Notes under the pieces: model-generated
What the model was told of the DNA's origin: nothing
The model's database searches: none
Seen by the model: only the letters and a program-made list of their open reading frames with translations
Assembly (NCBI RefSeq): GCF_017114915.1
Contig: NZ_JAAUOE010000009.1
Coordinates: 1 to 64,000, forward strand
Direction of reading: 5' to 3'
DNA length: 64,000 nucleotides
Source: Pseudomonas frederiksbergensis
Lineage (GTDB): Bacteria > Pseudomonadota > Gammaproteobacteria > Pseudomonadales > Pseudomonadaceae
Shown: positions 28,645 to 38,906 of the stretch, one piece after another
Layout of the letters: each line of letters begins with the position of its first letter
Numbering within the stretch: the stretch's first letter is position 1
Translations under genes and position numbers: made by a program

Positions 28645-29282
28645 ACCCCACTCCTTGCCGCGATACAGACGGCATTTTCTTATCACTTCGCTATTTCAAT
28701 AAAATAAGGCCTTACGTTGTTTTAGTGAGTACTGTTTCTATCAGGCACCTCAGTGTGCGTCGTTAACTTCCTGTCACAATCGGAAATAAATTCCTCATGA
28801 CTCCGGCCATCTCTTGACGCGTCCCGACGCCAGAGGTCTGGCCTTTGCGGTTTGATTTCTGGCGCCCCATTTATAATGTTCCCCATGATCTTTTTTCGTT
28901 GAAAACCACACTTGCGGTGGTTTGAACGTACTTTTGCAAGGGCTGTGCCCAACTATTGTTACGACTGATAAAAAACGAAAAACCCTTCCGTAAAGACATC
29001 AGGGAGACATTTCATTCCATTTTTGAGACAAAAATCGAGGCTACCAGTAAAACGTTTTTCCCACGTGTCACTTGCACAACTCTGGAGCGGACAAAAATGG
29101 TGCGTTTAGCAACTCAAGTGTGTTTTTTGCCCTATAAGCGGGAAATTTCTACTCATTATTTTTATTGTCCTTGTCATACAAAGCGTCCCGCTCGGTGTGT
29201 TGATTAATATCCGCGCACTATTAATGTTCAAAAAAATGCACCAAGAGATTTCATGCAGAATGAAAGTGCCCAAATAAGGAAA
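28645..29282. other. AT-rich intergenic region before the ATP-grasp operon and after selC
   Basis: About 640 bases, visibly richer in A and T than the rest of the window. It must hold the promoter of the ATP-grasp operon. I see only weak short open frames (for example 28956-29207) without ribosome sites or family resemblance. A T run after selC on the minus strand (A run at 29230-29236) with a weak stem may end the sel transcript. Confidence 0.5.
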
Positions 29283-29378
29283 TGGCGGAAGGCAGCCGGA
29301 GTCGAACCGGCCCGGGAACGGATGCCGTCCCCAACCGGGTTTGAAGCCCGGCCGCGCCACCGGGCGCGATTGCCTTCC
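29283..29378 (-). tRNA. selC: tRNA-Sec (anticodon TCA)
   Basis: A 96-nucleotide selenocysteine tRNA. It has an 8-bp acceptor stem (GGAAGGCA with TGCCTTCC, the hallmark of bacterial tRNA-Sec), a long extra arm (about 20 bases), anticodon TCA at 29342-29344 in the loop CTTCAAA, the T-arm GGTTCGACTCC and an encoded 3' CCA (29283-29285). It lies six bases after the selB stop on the same strand and is probably cotranscribed with selAB. It decodes the UGA at 38081-38083 in fdnG. Confidence 0.97.
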
Positions 29379-29384
29379 TTGAAC

Positions 29385-31304
29385 TCAGTCATCCGTTCGT
29401 TGAACCAGTGCATTATCGAGCCGCAGCTGGCGTCGGTCGCCAAAGCGGCGGGTCAGGCCGAGCCGGTCGAAGTATTCAAGAATCTGAATGCTGCGCTTGC
29501 GCCCCAGGCCCACGGCATCGCGAAACGCGGCGACCTGAATCACCGGTTCATCACTGGCCAGTTGCACCAGCATAGCCGCCAATCGGCGCAGCAGCGTGTC
29601 GGTGTAGAACAGGTCACGGACGATTTGATGCAGCAGCCCCAAGCGCGCCATCTTGCGCAACAGCAGACGTACGACGACCTCTTCATGGCCCGTCGTTTTA
29701 GCCAGATCACGTACCCACGGCGGATCGAAACCCGCCTGTTCGAACAGCGGCTGTAACTGCTGCCACAGGGTTTCGTCGTCCTCGCTCAAGCGCACTTGGT
29801 GATCGGGCAGATGTAACCATGGGCCGCTGGCGGTGATCTTCCCGCTGGCCAGTAATTCGTCGAGCAGGCTGATAAAGGTCGACCGCTCCAACGCGGTGCC
29901 GGCGAAGCGACGCAGGCGATCCCTGTCCGGCCCCATTTGGTCCGGTTCGAGTTGATGAAAGCGTGCGAGGTGTTCCAGCAGCGACGCTTTCAGGGCGTCC
30001 CAGCGTACCGCGCTGAACAGCAGCGGCCCTTGGCGTGTCTCGATCAAACGCACGTCATCGGGCAACACCCAGGTCGCACGCGGACGGTTGAACTGACGCT
30101 CCAGACGCTGGGGATCGAGCCCGGTGTCGCTGTTGGCCAGCAGCGCCGGCAGCGCGTCTTCAAGGCGCTTCGTGGTGGCCAGCGCCTGCAACTGCGCCAA
30201 TCGCTCGGGGCTGCGGCGTTGGCGGGCCGGGGCGAACGGGTCGAGCACCCGGCCACCGCCGAGGGTGCGTTGGGCGCTTTGGTCGCGCAGGATCAAGCGG
30301 TCGCCCTTCACCGCCAGCACCGGCGCGTTCACCAGCAATTGCGCGAACATCTGCCCACCTGGTGCAAGGCTTGCGCCTTCCAGCAAGGCCACCCGTCCCG
30401 TCACATCCTGAGTACCGAGATGCATGTGCACCGGCTGAAAATGCTCGAAGCTGCGCGCTTCGCTGGCCAACACCGTCATCTGGATATCCAGACGCTGGGT
30501 TGGCGCGTGCAGCCATTCGGCCAACAGCCAGTGGCCCCGGTGAATCTGCTCCAGGGCCAGACGCTCGGCACTCAGGTTCAGCGCGACCCGCTGCCCGGCT
30601 GTTGCGCTATCAGCCGGCTGATTCTGCGCATGCAGGCCGCGCACCCGCACAGGCTTGCCCAGCGGGCTCAACATCAGCGTATCGCCCACCGCCACCTGGC
30701 CGGACAACGCCGTGCCGGTCACCACGATACCGGCGCCGGCCACGCTGAAGGCCCGATCAATCGCCAGGCGAAAGCCGCCGCTGACGCTGCGTTGAACAAC
30801 CTCATGCTGCGCCGCCAGCAAGGCCTGACGCAGTGTCTCGATACCCTCGCCGGTCACACTCGACAGCGCGATTTGCGGCGCGCCGGCATAAGGTCCGGGC
30901 GCCAGCAACGTTTCGATCTGTTCCCGGACCGCCTGCACACGAGCCGGATCGACCCGATCGCATTTGCTGATTGCAATCAGCGCCCGAGGAATGCCCAGCA
31001 ACTCGACAATCGCCAGATGTTCGCGAGTCTGGGGCATGACACCGTCATCAGCCGCCACCACCAGCAACACCAGATCGATGCCCTGAGCCCCAGCCAGCAT
31101 GTTGTGGGTGAAGCGCTCATGGCCGGGTACGTCGATAAAACCGGTCAGGGCGGCGCCCGGTTCCAGCGCTGCGTAGATATAGCCGAGGTCGATGGTCATG
31201 CCGCGTTCGCGTTCTTCCCGGCGACGGTCGCCGGCCTGGCCGGTCAGGGCCTGGAGCAAGGAGGTCTTGCCGTGATCGATGTGCCCCGCCGTACCGACAA
31301 TCAT
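29385..31304 (-). CDS. selB: Selenocysteine-specific elongation factor SelB
   Basis: A 639-residue GTPase that carries Sec-tRNA to the ribosome at UGA codons next to a SECIS hairpin. The N-terminal EF-Tu-like G domain begins [20 protein letters not shown], followed by [16 protein letters not shown] and SKCDRVD. Two beta-barrel domains follow, then C-terminal winged-helix repeats (from about residue 400) that bind the SECIS. ATG at 31304 overlaps the selA stop as ATGA and has AGGAGG upstream. A longer frame to 31499 lies inside selA and is rejected. selC follows within six bases. Confidence 0.96.
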   Translation of the reverse strand: MIVGTAGHIDHGKTSLLQALTGQAGDRRREERERGMTIDLGYIYAALEPGAALTGFIDVPGHERFTHNMLAGAQGIDLVLLVVAADDGVMPQTREHLAIVELLGIPRALIAISKCDRVDPARVQAVREQIETLLAPGPYAGAPQIALSSVTGEGIETLRQALLAAQHEVVQRSVSGGFRLAIDRAFSVAGAGIVVTGTALSGQVAVGDTLMLSPLGKPVRVRGLHAQNQPADSATAGQRVALNLSAERLALEQIHRGHWLLAEWLHAPTQRLDIQMTVLASEARSFEHFQPVHMHLGTQDVTGRVALLEGASLAPGGQMFAQLLVNAPVLAVKGDRLILRDQSAQRTLGGGRVLDPFAPARQRRSPERLAQLQALATTKRLEDALPALLANSDTGLDPQRLERQFNRPRATWVLPDDVRLIETRQGPLLFSAVRWDALKASLLEHLARFHQLEPDQMGPDRDRLRRFAGTALERSTFISLLDELLASGKITASGPWLHLPDHQVRLSEDDETLWQQLQPLFEQAGFDPPWVRDLAKTTGHEEVVVRLLLRKMARLGLLHQIVRDLFYTDTLLRRLAAMLVQLASDEPVIQVAAFRDAVGLGRKRSIQILEYFDRLGLTRRFGDRRQLRLDNALVQRTDD

Positions 31305-32731
31305 CCGTCCCGGCCCTCCTCCTGCAACTGATCGAGTTGGGCCAGCCAGGCGGCTTCGTCGTCGAGTTGGCGCACGTCCAGCCAAAGCGCATCGCCGTCG
31401 ATGCGACCGAGCACGGGAATCGGCAATGCGCGCAATGCCGCTTCCAACGCGTGCAATGTTCGCCCACGCAGACGTTTGGAAACCATTGGCCGCAGGCATA
31501 ACGCCGCACTGGGCAGTCGAGCCACCGGCTGGCTGCCGCTGCCGATCATGCCCAGCGCCGGCACCGCGCTGACGCTCCAGCCATCGCCCAATACCTGAGC
31601 CAGCGATGGTTGCAGGCGTTCGGCCTGGGCAAGGATGTCGGCTTGGGGGCGGGTCAGCAGCCGCAGGCTCGGCAGGCGTTCGGCCAGCCGATCGGGATCG
31701 CGGTACAGCGCCAAGACAGCTTCGAGGGCGGCCAGGGTCAATTTGTCGACCCGCAAGGCACGCTTGAGCGGATTCTTTTTGATCCTGGCGATCAGGTCTT
31801 TGCGGCCAACGATCAACCCGGCCTGAGGCCCGCCGAGCAATTTGTCGCCGCTGAAGGTGACGATATCCGCGCCATCGAGCAGGGCCTGGCGCACCGTCGG
31901 TTCGGCGGGCAGGCCCCAGCGGGTCAGGTCCAGCAGGCTGCCGCTGCCCAAGTCCTCCAGCAAGGGCAACCCGTGACGGTGAGCCAACTGCGCCAATTCA
32001 GCCGTCGGCACCCGGGCGGTAAAGCCTTCGATGGAGTAATTGCTTGCGTGCACCCGCATCAGCAGACCACTGCGCGGGCCGATGGCGGCCTCGTAATCCC
32101 GGGCATGGGTGCGGTTGGTGGTGCCCACTTCGTGCAGCCGCACCCCGGCGCGGGCCATGATGTCGGGAATGCGAAACGCGCCGCCGATTTCGATCAGCTC
32201 ACCTCGGGAAATGATCCCTTCCTTGCGCGCACCCAGGCTGTTGAGCGTCAGCAGCACCGCGGCGGCATTGTTGTTGACCACCGTCACCGCTTCGGCGCCG
32301 GTCAGTTCGCGGATCAGCCCTTCGATCAAATCGTCCCGGTCGCCGCGTTTGCCGCTGTGCAGGTCGAATTCCAGATTGAGCGGATAGCGGGCGGCCAGTT
32401 GCACCGCTTCGATAGCCGCCTCCGGCAACAATGCGCGCCCAAGGTTGGTGTGCAGCACCGTGCCGGTGAGGTTGAATACCCGACGGATCTGGCTGCGATG
32501 CTGGATCGCCAGGCGCTCGCCCGCCCTGCCCGCCAATACCTCGGGGGCGATTTCAACGGCAGCGAGTTCGCCCTTGTGCACCGGTTCGCGCAAGTCATCG
32601 AGCAACTGCCGCAGGCCGGCCAGCAGCGCATCATGCCCGTAACGCTCAGCCAGCGCCTGGCAGGCGGGATGGCGCAGCAAGCTGTCGATGGAGGGCAGCC
32701 GCACGGTTTGGCCGATGGAGGTTGCAGACAT
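31301..32731 (-). CDS. selA: L-seryl-tRNA(Sec) selenium transferase
   Basis: A 476-residue PLP enzyme that converts Ser-tRNA-Sec to Sec-tRNA-Sec using selenophosphate. The PLP lysine is K297 in [12 protein letters not shown]. Other family motifs are [18 protein letters not shown] and [12 protein letters not shown]. The length matches the family. GGGAG lies upstream of the ATG. It overlaps selB by four bases. The selenophosphate synthetase selD is not in the window and must be elsewhere in the genome. Confidence 0.96.
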   Translation of the reverse strand: MSATSIGQTVRLPSIDSLLRHPACQALAERYGHDALLAGLRQLLDDLREPVHKGELAAVEIAPEVLAGRAGERLAIQHRSQIRRVFNLTGTVLHTNLGRALLPEAAIEAVQLAARYPLNLEFDLHSGKRGDRDDLIEGLIRELTGAEAVTVVNNNAAAVLLTLNSLGARKEGIISRGELIEIGGAFRIPDIMARAGVRLHEVGTTNRTHARDYEAAIGPRSGLLMRVHASNYSIEGFTARVPTAELAQLAHRHGLPLLEDLGSGSLLDLTRWGLPAEPTVRQALLDGADIVTFSGDKLLGGPQAGLIVGRKDLIARIKKNPLKRALRVDKLTLAALEAVLALYRDPDRLAERLPSLRLLTRPQADILAQAERLQPSLAQVLGDGWSVSAVPALGMIGSGSQPVARLPSAALCLRPMVSKRLRGRTLHALEAALRALPIPVLGRIDGDALWLDVRQLDDEAAWLAQLDQLQEEGRDG

Positions 32732-33079
32732 CAGAGGCTCCCGGACGTGAGTGACCGTCGCGTCTGAGTGTAGCCGCTGGGCTCACCGCTCGAGTATCCG
32801 ACGCCCTCCCCCTGTAGGGACAATGCTCAGCCGCGACGCATTCTTTGTAGCAACTGCCGAAGGCTGCGTTCGGCCGTAGCAGCTGTCGAGCCTGCGAGGC
32901 TGCGTTCGGCTGCGAAGCAGTCGTGAGTCCGGCAGCCATGGTGCACCTGACGCACCGCAATGGCTGATTTTACGACTGCTGCGCAGCCGAACGCAGGCTT
33001 CGCCAGCTGCTACAGATCGTAGCATTGGGGCGGGCCAGTCAATGACATCCGGAATCAGAAAACCTGGCCCCGCCACACG
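32732..33079. other. Intergenic region between fdhE and selA, mostly a repeat element
   Basis: About 350 bases without a gene. Half is the inverted-repeat element at 32846-33014. The remainder may hold a selA promoter. The repeat separates the fdn operon from the sel operon. Confidence 0.55.
32846..33014. repeat. Inverted-repeat intergenic element, copy 1 (TGTAGCAGCTGCCGAAG family)
   Basis: Begins TGTAGCAACTGCCGAAGGC and ends in the inverted form (AGCTGCTACA). Several internal copies of GGCTGCGTTCGG and CCGAACGCAG alternate. The middle (GACGCACCGCAATGGCTGA) resembles the middle of copy 2 at 53166. The element looks like a nested REP pair. Confidence 0.75.
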
Positions 33080-34006
33080 CTACCGTTCGTCCGTTGCCAG
33101 CAGCAGATTGGGCGCTGGGCGCTGGTAGCCTTCCTGCTCCAGGCGCATGTCCAGCATCAGGCTGGACAGGTCCGCCGAGAGGGCTTCGGCTTCGGCGTCG
33201 TTTTCCAGGTAGATCAGTTTCAGGTAGCTGTTGCAGCCGGGGCAGACTTCTGCCCGCAACGGCGCCTGATTGGCGGCGTGGCGGTCATCCTCGAAGCTGA
33301 CATATTCCAGCCCCTTGCTCTGTTCGCAATACACGCATTTGACCCGCACCACGTGCCATTCGCAGGCGCACAACGAGCACACCAGATAACGCAGACCGTT
33401 ATATTTGCCGCGATGGCGAATCACCCCGGCCATCGCCGGCGAACCGCAGGCCGGGCATTGGCTGAGGCTGTCGCCGCGAGTCAGCTCAAGGTTGGGTGTG
33501 CGCAGCAGCCAATGGCTCCAGGCCACTTGCAGCGCTGCTCCGAGAAACGGCACCAGCGCTACCGGTAGCATCGAGTACTGGCCGCTGACCAAGGCAATCG
33601 CCCACGCCTTGAGCAGCCCCGGGTTCGCGCCGCGCAAAGTCGCTACGGCGTTTTCTACCGCCGAGTGTGGCGGCGGCTGATAGCGTTGCAACAAGGCTTC
33701 GAGAAAGGGTAGCCAAACGTTTTCGCGCACCAGACTGTCGGCGGCGAACGGTGGCAAACCGTGTTGCTGACACAACCGCAGGCGTTCGGGATCGGGCATG
33801 GCAGCCACGGGCGGATTGTCCATCAGATGCTGCTGGGCGTGACATAGCCCCGCGACCAACCGCAGAAAGTCCGCCATGGGATGGCCGTCGGCCAGGCGTT
33901 CCAGGCGCAACGCGCGCAAGGTGAACAGATTGTTTGGTGGCAGGTGCAGAAACGGCGGTGAACTCGCCGCCGCTTCTATCTGCCCGGGCTCGAGGATCGT
34001 GGCCAA
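33080..34006 (-). CDS. fdhE: Formate dehydrogenase accessory protein FdhE
   Basis: A 308-residue cytoplasmic protein needed for maturation of respiratory formate dehydrogenases; the length equals the usual 309. Four zinc/iron-binding CxxC motifs are visible: CPACGS, CSLCAC, CVYCEQ and CPGCNS. I propose TTG at 34006 as start because AAAGGA lies seven bases upstream, four bases after the fdnI stop, and the family N-terminus (LATILEPGQIEAAAS) begins there. An ATG at 34051 would overlap fdnI by 41 bases and add 15 residues. It is the last gene of the fdn operon. Confidence 0.92.
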   Translation of the reverse strand: MATILEPGQIEAAASSPPFLHLPPNNLFTLRALRLERLADGHPMADFLRLVAGLCHAQQHLMDNPPVAAMPDPERLRLCQQHGLPPFAADSLVRENVWLPFLEALLQRYQPPPHSAVENAVATLRGANPGLLKAWAIALVSGQYSMLPVALVPFLGAALQVAWSHWLLRTPNLELTRGDSLSQCPACGSPAMAGVIRHRGKYNGLRYLVCSLCACEWHVVRVKCVYCEQSKGLEYVSFEDDRHAANQAPLRAEVCPGCNSYLKLIYLENDAEAEALSADLSSLMLDMRLEQEGYQRPAPNLLLATDER

Positions 34007-34010
34007 GGGG

Positions 34011-34664
34011 TCATCCTTTTTTGGTGATCGGTGGCTCAGGCGTCTCGTCACCGGTCACTTCCCGGTACCAGAGCCCGTGGTGTTTTCTCGCCCAGGCGCG
34101 GCTGACCCGGCCACGCACCATGGCGTCGACCGAACCGCGAATCCAGATACCAGCATAGACGTGGACGATGATGCTCAACACCAGGATGAACGCCGCCAGT
34201 GCATGCAGCAGCATCGCCCAGCGAATACTGGTGATGCCGAAGTACTCGCTGAACCAGGCACGCCAGATCACCAGCCCGGTGAACAACAGCACCAGCATGC
34301 AGAGCAGCAACACCCAGAACAGCAGCTTCTGCGCCGGGTTGTATTTGCCTATCGCCGGCACGCCCTCCTCTTCGTTGCGCATGACAGTCCCGACTCGCCT
34401 GAGCCACAACCGGTCGTTGGCGCTGAAGTAGTTCGCCCGCCAGAAACTGAACACCAGGCCGAGAAACAATACAAACATCGCCACGCCCAGGTACGGATGC
34501 AGAATGCGCGTCCACGAGCCGCCGCCAAACAGGTTGCTGAGCCAGAACAACCCCGGATGGAACAAGGCCAACCCCGACAGCGCGGCCATCAGGAACACAA
34601 TCGCCACCAGCCAGTGGTTGGTGCGCTGGTTGACGGTGTAGCGCACGATCGGCTTATCGTTCAT
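34011..34664 (-). CDS. fdnI: Formate dehydrogenase-N gamma subunit (cytochrome b556)
   Basis: A 217-residue inner-membrane diheme cytochrome b with four hydrophobic helices. Likely heme ligands are histidines in [22 protein letters not shown] and VHVYAG. It passes electrons from the FdnGH module to quinone. The ATG overlaps the fdnH stop as ATGA. The C-terminus is cytoplasmic and charged ([11 protein letters not shown]). Confidence 0.95.
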   Translation of the reverse strand: MNDKPIVRYTVNQRTNHWLVAIVFLMAALSGLALFHPGLFWLSNLFGGGSWTRILHPYLGVAMFVLFLGLVFSFWRANYFSANDRLWLRRVGTVMRNEEEGVPAIGKYNPAQKLLFWVLLLCMLVLLFTGLVIWRAWFSEYFGITSIRWAMLLHALAAFILVLSIIVHVYAGIWIRGSVDAMVRGRVSRAWARKHHGLWYREVTGDETPEPPITKKG

Positions 34665-35605
34665 GGCCTGTCCTCCCCGCCGGGTTTGCTTGGATCGAAG
34701 GTGTGCACCGACGGATCGAATTCATGCACGGCAGGGTCGACGGTGGTCGGATGTTCGTCCTCCTCGACCAACTGCGGCCCGACGCGCACGTAGTGGAAGA
34801 ACCCGGCCAGCACCGCCGCGCCCATGGCCAACAGTGCCAGGGGTTTGCTCAGGCCTTTCCACAGATCGACCAGCGGACTGATCGCCGGGTGATCCGGCAA
34901 CCCGGCATACAACCTGGGCGTGTCGGCATGGTGCAGCACATACATGACGTGGGTGCCGCCGACGCCTTGGGGATCGTACAAACCGGCGTTTTCGAAACCG
35001 CGGCTCTTGAGGTCGACGATGCGTTCGGCGGCGTGTTCCTTCATGTCTTCCTTGCTGCCGAACACGATGGCGCCGGTCGGGCAGGTTTTCACGCAGGCCG
35101 GCTCCAGCCCCACCGCCACCCGGTCCGAGCACAACGTACATTTATAGGCCTTGTGGTCCTTTTGCGAGATGCGCGGAATGTTGAACGGGCAACCGGTGAT
35201 GCAATAGCCGCAACCGATGCAGTGGTCCTGATCGAAGTCGACGATGCCGTTGGCATGTTTGATGATCGCACCGGGGCTCGGGCATGCCGCCAGGCAACCG
35301 GGCTCGGCGCAGTGCATGCAGCCGTCCTTGCGGATCAGCCATTCCAGGTTGCCGGCGTCGGTTTCATGCTCGGTGAAGCGCATCAAGGTCCAGGTGTCTG
35401 CGCTGAGGTCATGAGGGTTGTCGTAGGTGCCGAGGTTGTGACCGACGTCGTCACGCAGCTCGTTCCATTCCGAGCAGGCGACCTGGCACGCCTTGCAGCC
35501 GATGCATTTGGTGGTGTCGATCAGCTTGGCCACTTCCTCTTGGGTGCGCACCGAAGGCGGGACGGTGGTGGTGGCCGAACGGGCGATGATGTCTTGGCTG
35601 GCCAT
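34661..35605 (-). CDS. fdnH: Formate dehydrogenase-N beta subunit (4x[4Fe-4S])
   Basis: A 314-residue iron-sulfur protein that relays electrons from FdnG to FdnI. Four ferredoxin-type clusters are indicated by [37 protein letters not shown] and [21 protein letters not shown]. One C-terminal membrane helix ([18 protein letters not shown]) anchors it. It starts directly after the fdnG stop (TAA followed by ATG), so the two are tightly coupled. Confidence 0.96.
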   Translation of the reverse strand: MASQDIIARSATTTVPPSVRTQEEVAKLIDTTKCIGCKACQVACSEWNELRDDVGHNLGTYDNPHDLSADTWTLMRFTEHETDAGNLEWLIRKDGCMHCAEPGCLAACPSPGAIIKHANGIVDFDQDHCIGCGYCITGCPFNIPRISQKDHKAYKCTLCSDRVAVGLEPACVKTCPTGAIVFGSKEDMKEHAAERIVDLKSRGFENAGLYDPQGVGGTHVMYVLHHADTPRLYAGLPDHPAISPLVDLWKGLSKPLALLAMGAAVLAGFFHYVRVGPQLVEEDEHPTTVDPAVHEFDPSVHTFDPSKPGGEDRP

Positions 35606-38600
35606 TTAGACTTTCTCCACGTTGACCAGGAATGACTTGGATTCCGGGGTCTGAGTGTTGCCATCGCCGAGGAACGGCACCAGGGTATTGGTCAGGTAAC
35701 CGTGGCGGGTGGCGCCGGTGAAGCCCCAGTGCAACGGGATACCGATCTGGTGCACCACCTGATTGTTGACCTGCAGCGGACGAATCCGCTTGGTCACCAC
35801 CGCCACCGCTTCGATATGCCCGCGCTTGGAACTGACCCGAACCCGGTCGCCGGCGGCAATCCCCTTCTCCTTGGCCAGCGCCTCGCCGATCTCGACGAAC
35901 TGCTCGGGCTGGGTGATAGCGTTGATCGGGCAATGCTTGGTCCAGAAGTGGAAGTGTTCAGTCAGCCGGTAGCTGGTCGCCGCATAAGGGAAGTCCTTGG
36001 CCTGGCCCAGGGTGTCCCAGACCGAATCGAAGATCCGCCCGGCCGGGTTGCTGGTCGCCTGCTTGTTGTTGGGGTGCATCGGGTTGATGCCGATGGGCGT
36101 CTCGAACGGTTCATAGTGTTCGGGGAATGGCCCTTCGTTCATCTTGTCGAGGGCGAAGAAACGCGCCACGCCTTCGGGGTTCATGATGAACGGGTTCATC
36201 CCGGCTTCCGGCGGCACATCGGCCTTGTAGTCGGGCACGTCGGTGCCGGTCCAGACCTTGCCGTTCCACCACACCAGCCGTTTTTTCGCATCCCACGGTT
36301 TGCCTTGAGGGTCGCAAGAGGCGCGGTTATAGAGAATCCGTCGGTTCGCCGGCCAGGCCCAGGCCCAGCCCAGGTTCTGCTTCATGCCGTAAGGATCGCT
36401 GTTGTCACGCCGGGCCATGTTGTTGCCCTGCTCGGTCCAGCTGCCGCAGAAGATCCAGCAACCGGACGCCGTGCTGCCATCGTCCTTGAGCTGGCCGAAA
36501 CCGGACAACTGCTGACCGGCCTTGACCACCGCACCCGAAGCATCGGTGACATCGACGATGGCGTAGCCGTTGAACTCCCGGGCCAACTCTTCCGGCGTCG
36601 GGTCATCGGGGATCTTGTACGGCCAGTGGAGCTTGAGGATCGGCTCGGCCCAGGCGCCGCCATTGGCCTGGTAACGCTGGCGCAGGCGCAGGAACAACTC
36701 GCTCATGATCTTCACGTCAGTGCGCGCCTGCCCCGGGCCGTCGGCGCCTTTCCAGTGCCATTGCAGCCAGCGGCCGCTGTTGACCAGCGAACCGTTTTCT
36801 TCGGCGAAACAGGTGGTGGGCAGGCGGATGACTTCGGTCTGGATGTCGGCCGTTTGCACATCGTTGTAAGGCCCGACGTTGCGCCAGAACTCCGAGGTCT
36901 CGGTGGCCAACGGGTCCATCACCACCAGCCACTTGAGCTTGGCGAGCGCCTTCATCACCCGGTTCTTGTCCGGCAAGGCGGCAATCGGGTTAAAGCCCTG
37001 GCACATGTAGCCGTTGACCTGACCCTTGCCCATCATGTCGAACATTTTCAGGATGTCGTAGCCGGGAATGTCCAGTTTCGGCAGCCAGTCGTAGCCCCAG
37101 TGATTCTCGGCGGTGGCATTGGCGCCGTACCAGGCTTTCATCAGGCTGACGTGGAACTTGCCGTAGTTCTGCCAGTAGGACATCTGCCCGGGACGCAGCG
37201 GTTTGAGGGCGCGTTTGGCGATGTAGGCGTTGTAGTCCTGTTCGGCTTCGGCCGGCAGGGTCAGGTAACCGGGCAGCAGGTTGGAGAGCAAGCCGAGGTC
37301 GGTCAGGCCCTGGATGTTGGAGTGCCCGCGCAGGGCGTTGACGCCCCCGCCCGGCATGCCGATGTTGCCCAGCAGCAGTTGCACCATGGCCGCGCTGCGG
37401 ATCATCTGCGAGCCGATCGAGTGCTGGGTCCAGCCCAGGGCATAGAGAATCGTCATGGTTTTGCCCGGTTGCGAGCAGGTGGCGATCTCTTCCCAGATTT
37501 TCTGCATGGCGTCTGCGGGCATGCCGCAGACCTGACTGGCCAGCTCCAGGGTGTAGCGGCTGTAATGCTGCTTCATTAATTGGTAGACGCAGCGTGGGTC
37601 TTGCAAGGTCGGGTCGACTTTGGCGAAACCGTCCTCGCCGATCTCGTAGCCCCAGCCGGACTTGTCGGTATAGATGCGCTTGCTCGCGTCGTAACCGCTG
37701 AACAACCCGTCCTCGAAACCGTAGTTGGCCTTGACGATGAACGACACGTCCGTATAGGCCCGCACGTATTCGTGCTGGATCTTGTCCTCGGTCAGCAGGT
37801 AATTGATCAGCCCGCCCATAAAGGCGATGTCGGTGCCGGTGCGGATCGGCGCGTAATAGTCGGCCACCGAGGCCGTACGGGTGAAACGCGGGTCGACCAC
37901 AATCAGCCGCGCCTTGTTATGGGCTTTGGCTTCGGTCACCCATTTGAAACCGCAAGGGTGCGCTTCTGCTGCGTTACCACCCATCACCAGAACCAGATTC
38001 GCGTTGGCGATATCGGTCCAGTGGTTGGTCATGGCACCACGGCCATACGTCGGGGCAAGACTTGCCACCGTCGGGCCATGTCAGACACGTGCCTGGTTAT
38101 CGAACCCCAGCATGCCCAGACTGCGAATCACCTTGTGGGTCATGTAACCCGCTTCGTTGGACGAAGCCGACGCCGCGAGGAAACCGGTGGTCAGCCAGCG
38201 GTTCACCGTTTGCCCCTGGGCGTTCTTCTCGATGAAGTTGGCGTCGCGGTCGGCCTTCATCAGGTCGGCGATGCGGTCCAGCGCTTCATCCCAGGAGATC
38301 CGCGTCCACTCCGTAGTGCCGGGCTTGCGCACCTGCGGGTATTGCAGACGGCTGGGGCTGTGAATGAAATCGAGCAGGCCAGCGCCTTTAGGGCAGAGGG
38401 TGCCGCGATTGACCGGGTGGTCGGCATCGCCTTCGATGTGGATGATGCTCTGGGCGACATTCTTCGCATTGTCGCCCTGGCTGTACATGATCAAGCCGCA
38501 ACCGACCGAGCAGTACGGGCAGGTATTGCGGGTTTCATGGGTATGGGCGAGCTTGAAATGACGCACTTGTTCGGCGAAGGCTGGCGTCGGGGCCATGCCC

Positions 38601-38671
38601 AGCGCGCCGAGGCTGGATCCCGCAAGGCCGAGACCAGCGACCTTGAAGAACTGACGACGGTTGAGGTCCAT
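35606..38671 (-). CDS. fdnG: Formate dehydrogenase-N alpha subunit, selenoprotein with Tat signal
   Basis: A 1021-residue molybdopterin (bis-MGD) selenoprotein that oxidises formate in the periplasm. The Tat signal is MDLNRRQFFK followed by a hydrophobic stretch to about residue 33. The [4Fe-4S] cysteines are C51, C54, C58 and C93. The in-frame TGA at 38081-38083 is selenocysteine 197, in QARV-Sec-HGPTVAS, matching E. coli FdnG. Without recoding the gene looks like two frames (35606-38068 and 38081-38671); it is one gene. The start has CAGGAG upstream. It is the first gene of fdnGHI-fdhE. Confidence 0.97.
38048..38083 (-). promoter_or_regulatory. Bacterial SECIS element with Sec UGA codon
   Basis: The UGA (complement of 38081-38083) is followed seven bases later by a hairpin at 38048-38073. 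The stem is CGACGG with CCCGACG (one A-A and one T-C mismatch) plus the upper stem GGCAA/TTGCC. The apical loop contains GTC, like the GU-rich loop that SelB recognises in E. coli. It directs selenocysteine insertion in fdnG. Confidence 0.88.
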
Positions 38672-38692
38672 CGTGCACTCCTGATCAGGTGG

Positions 38693-38718
38693 AAACCCGG
38701 TGCGTTGACCGGGTTTTT
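38693..38718 (+). other. Hairpin in the fdnG leader
   Basis: AAACCCGG (38693-38700) pairs with CCGGGTTT (38709-38716) around an 8-base loop. On the plus strand T residues follow, like a weak terminator, but no plus-strand gene ends here. On the minus strand it sits about 20 bases upstream of the fdnG start. It may be a leader structure or block antisense transcription. Confidence 0.4.
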
Positions 38719-38906
38719 CTGGACGATCACGGTGACGGCAACGGAACTACCGCCAATTAGAACTTTAGACAATGTTGCCGTGCGCGGTCTGGAAACCGAC
38801 CGTCGGTGGCTTGCCGGTCATGGTCTATCGAGCACCTCGCCAGCGGTGAAGGTTGGCGCTTATCATGAGCGCCGGATTAACCCCTCTGCTTTTTATGAGA
38901 CTGAGC

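Noticed and set aside
28956..29207. Possible 83-residue gene in the AT-rich gap
   Set aside because: No ribosome site, no recognisable domain, and composition of random AT-rich sequence.
29283..29378. selC as an attachment site of an integrated island
   Set aside because: tRNA-Sec is a common target, but no integrase, excisionase or repeated tRNA end is visible nearby.
35702..37579. 625-codon open frame on the plus strand opposite fdnG
   Set aside because: Shadow of the selenoprotein gene; no ribosome site and no family resemblance.
38081..38671. Separate 196-residue Tat protein ahead of the formate dehydrogenase
   Set aside because: It is the N-terminus of fdnG up to the selenocysteine codon.
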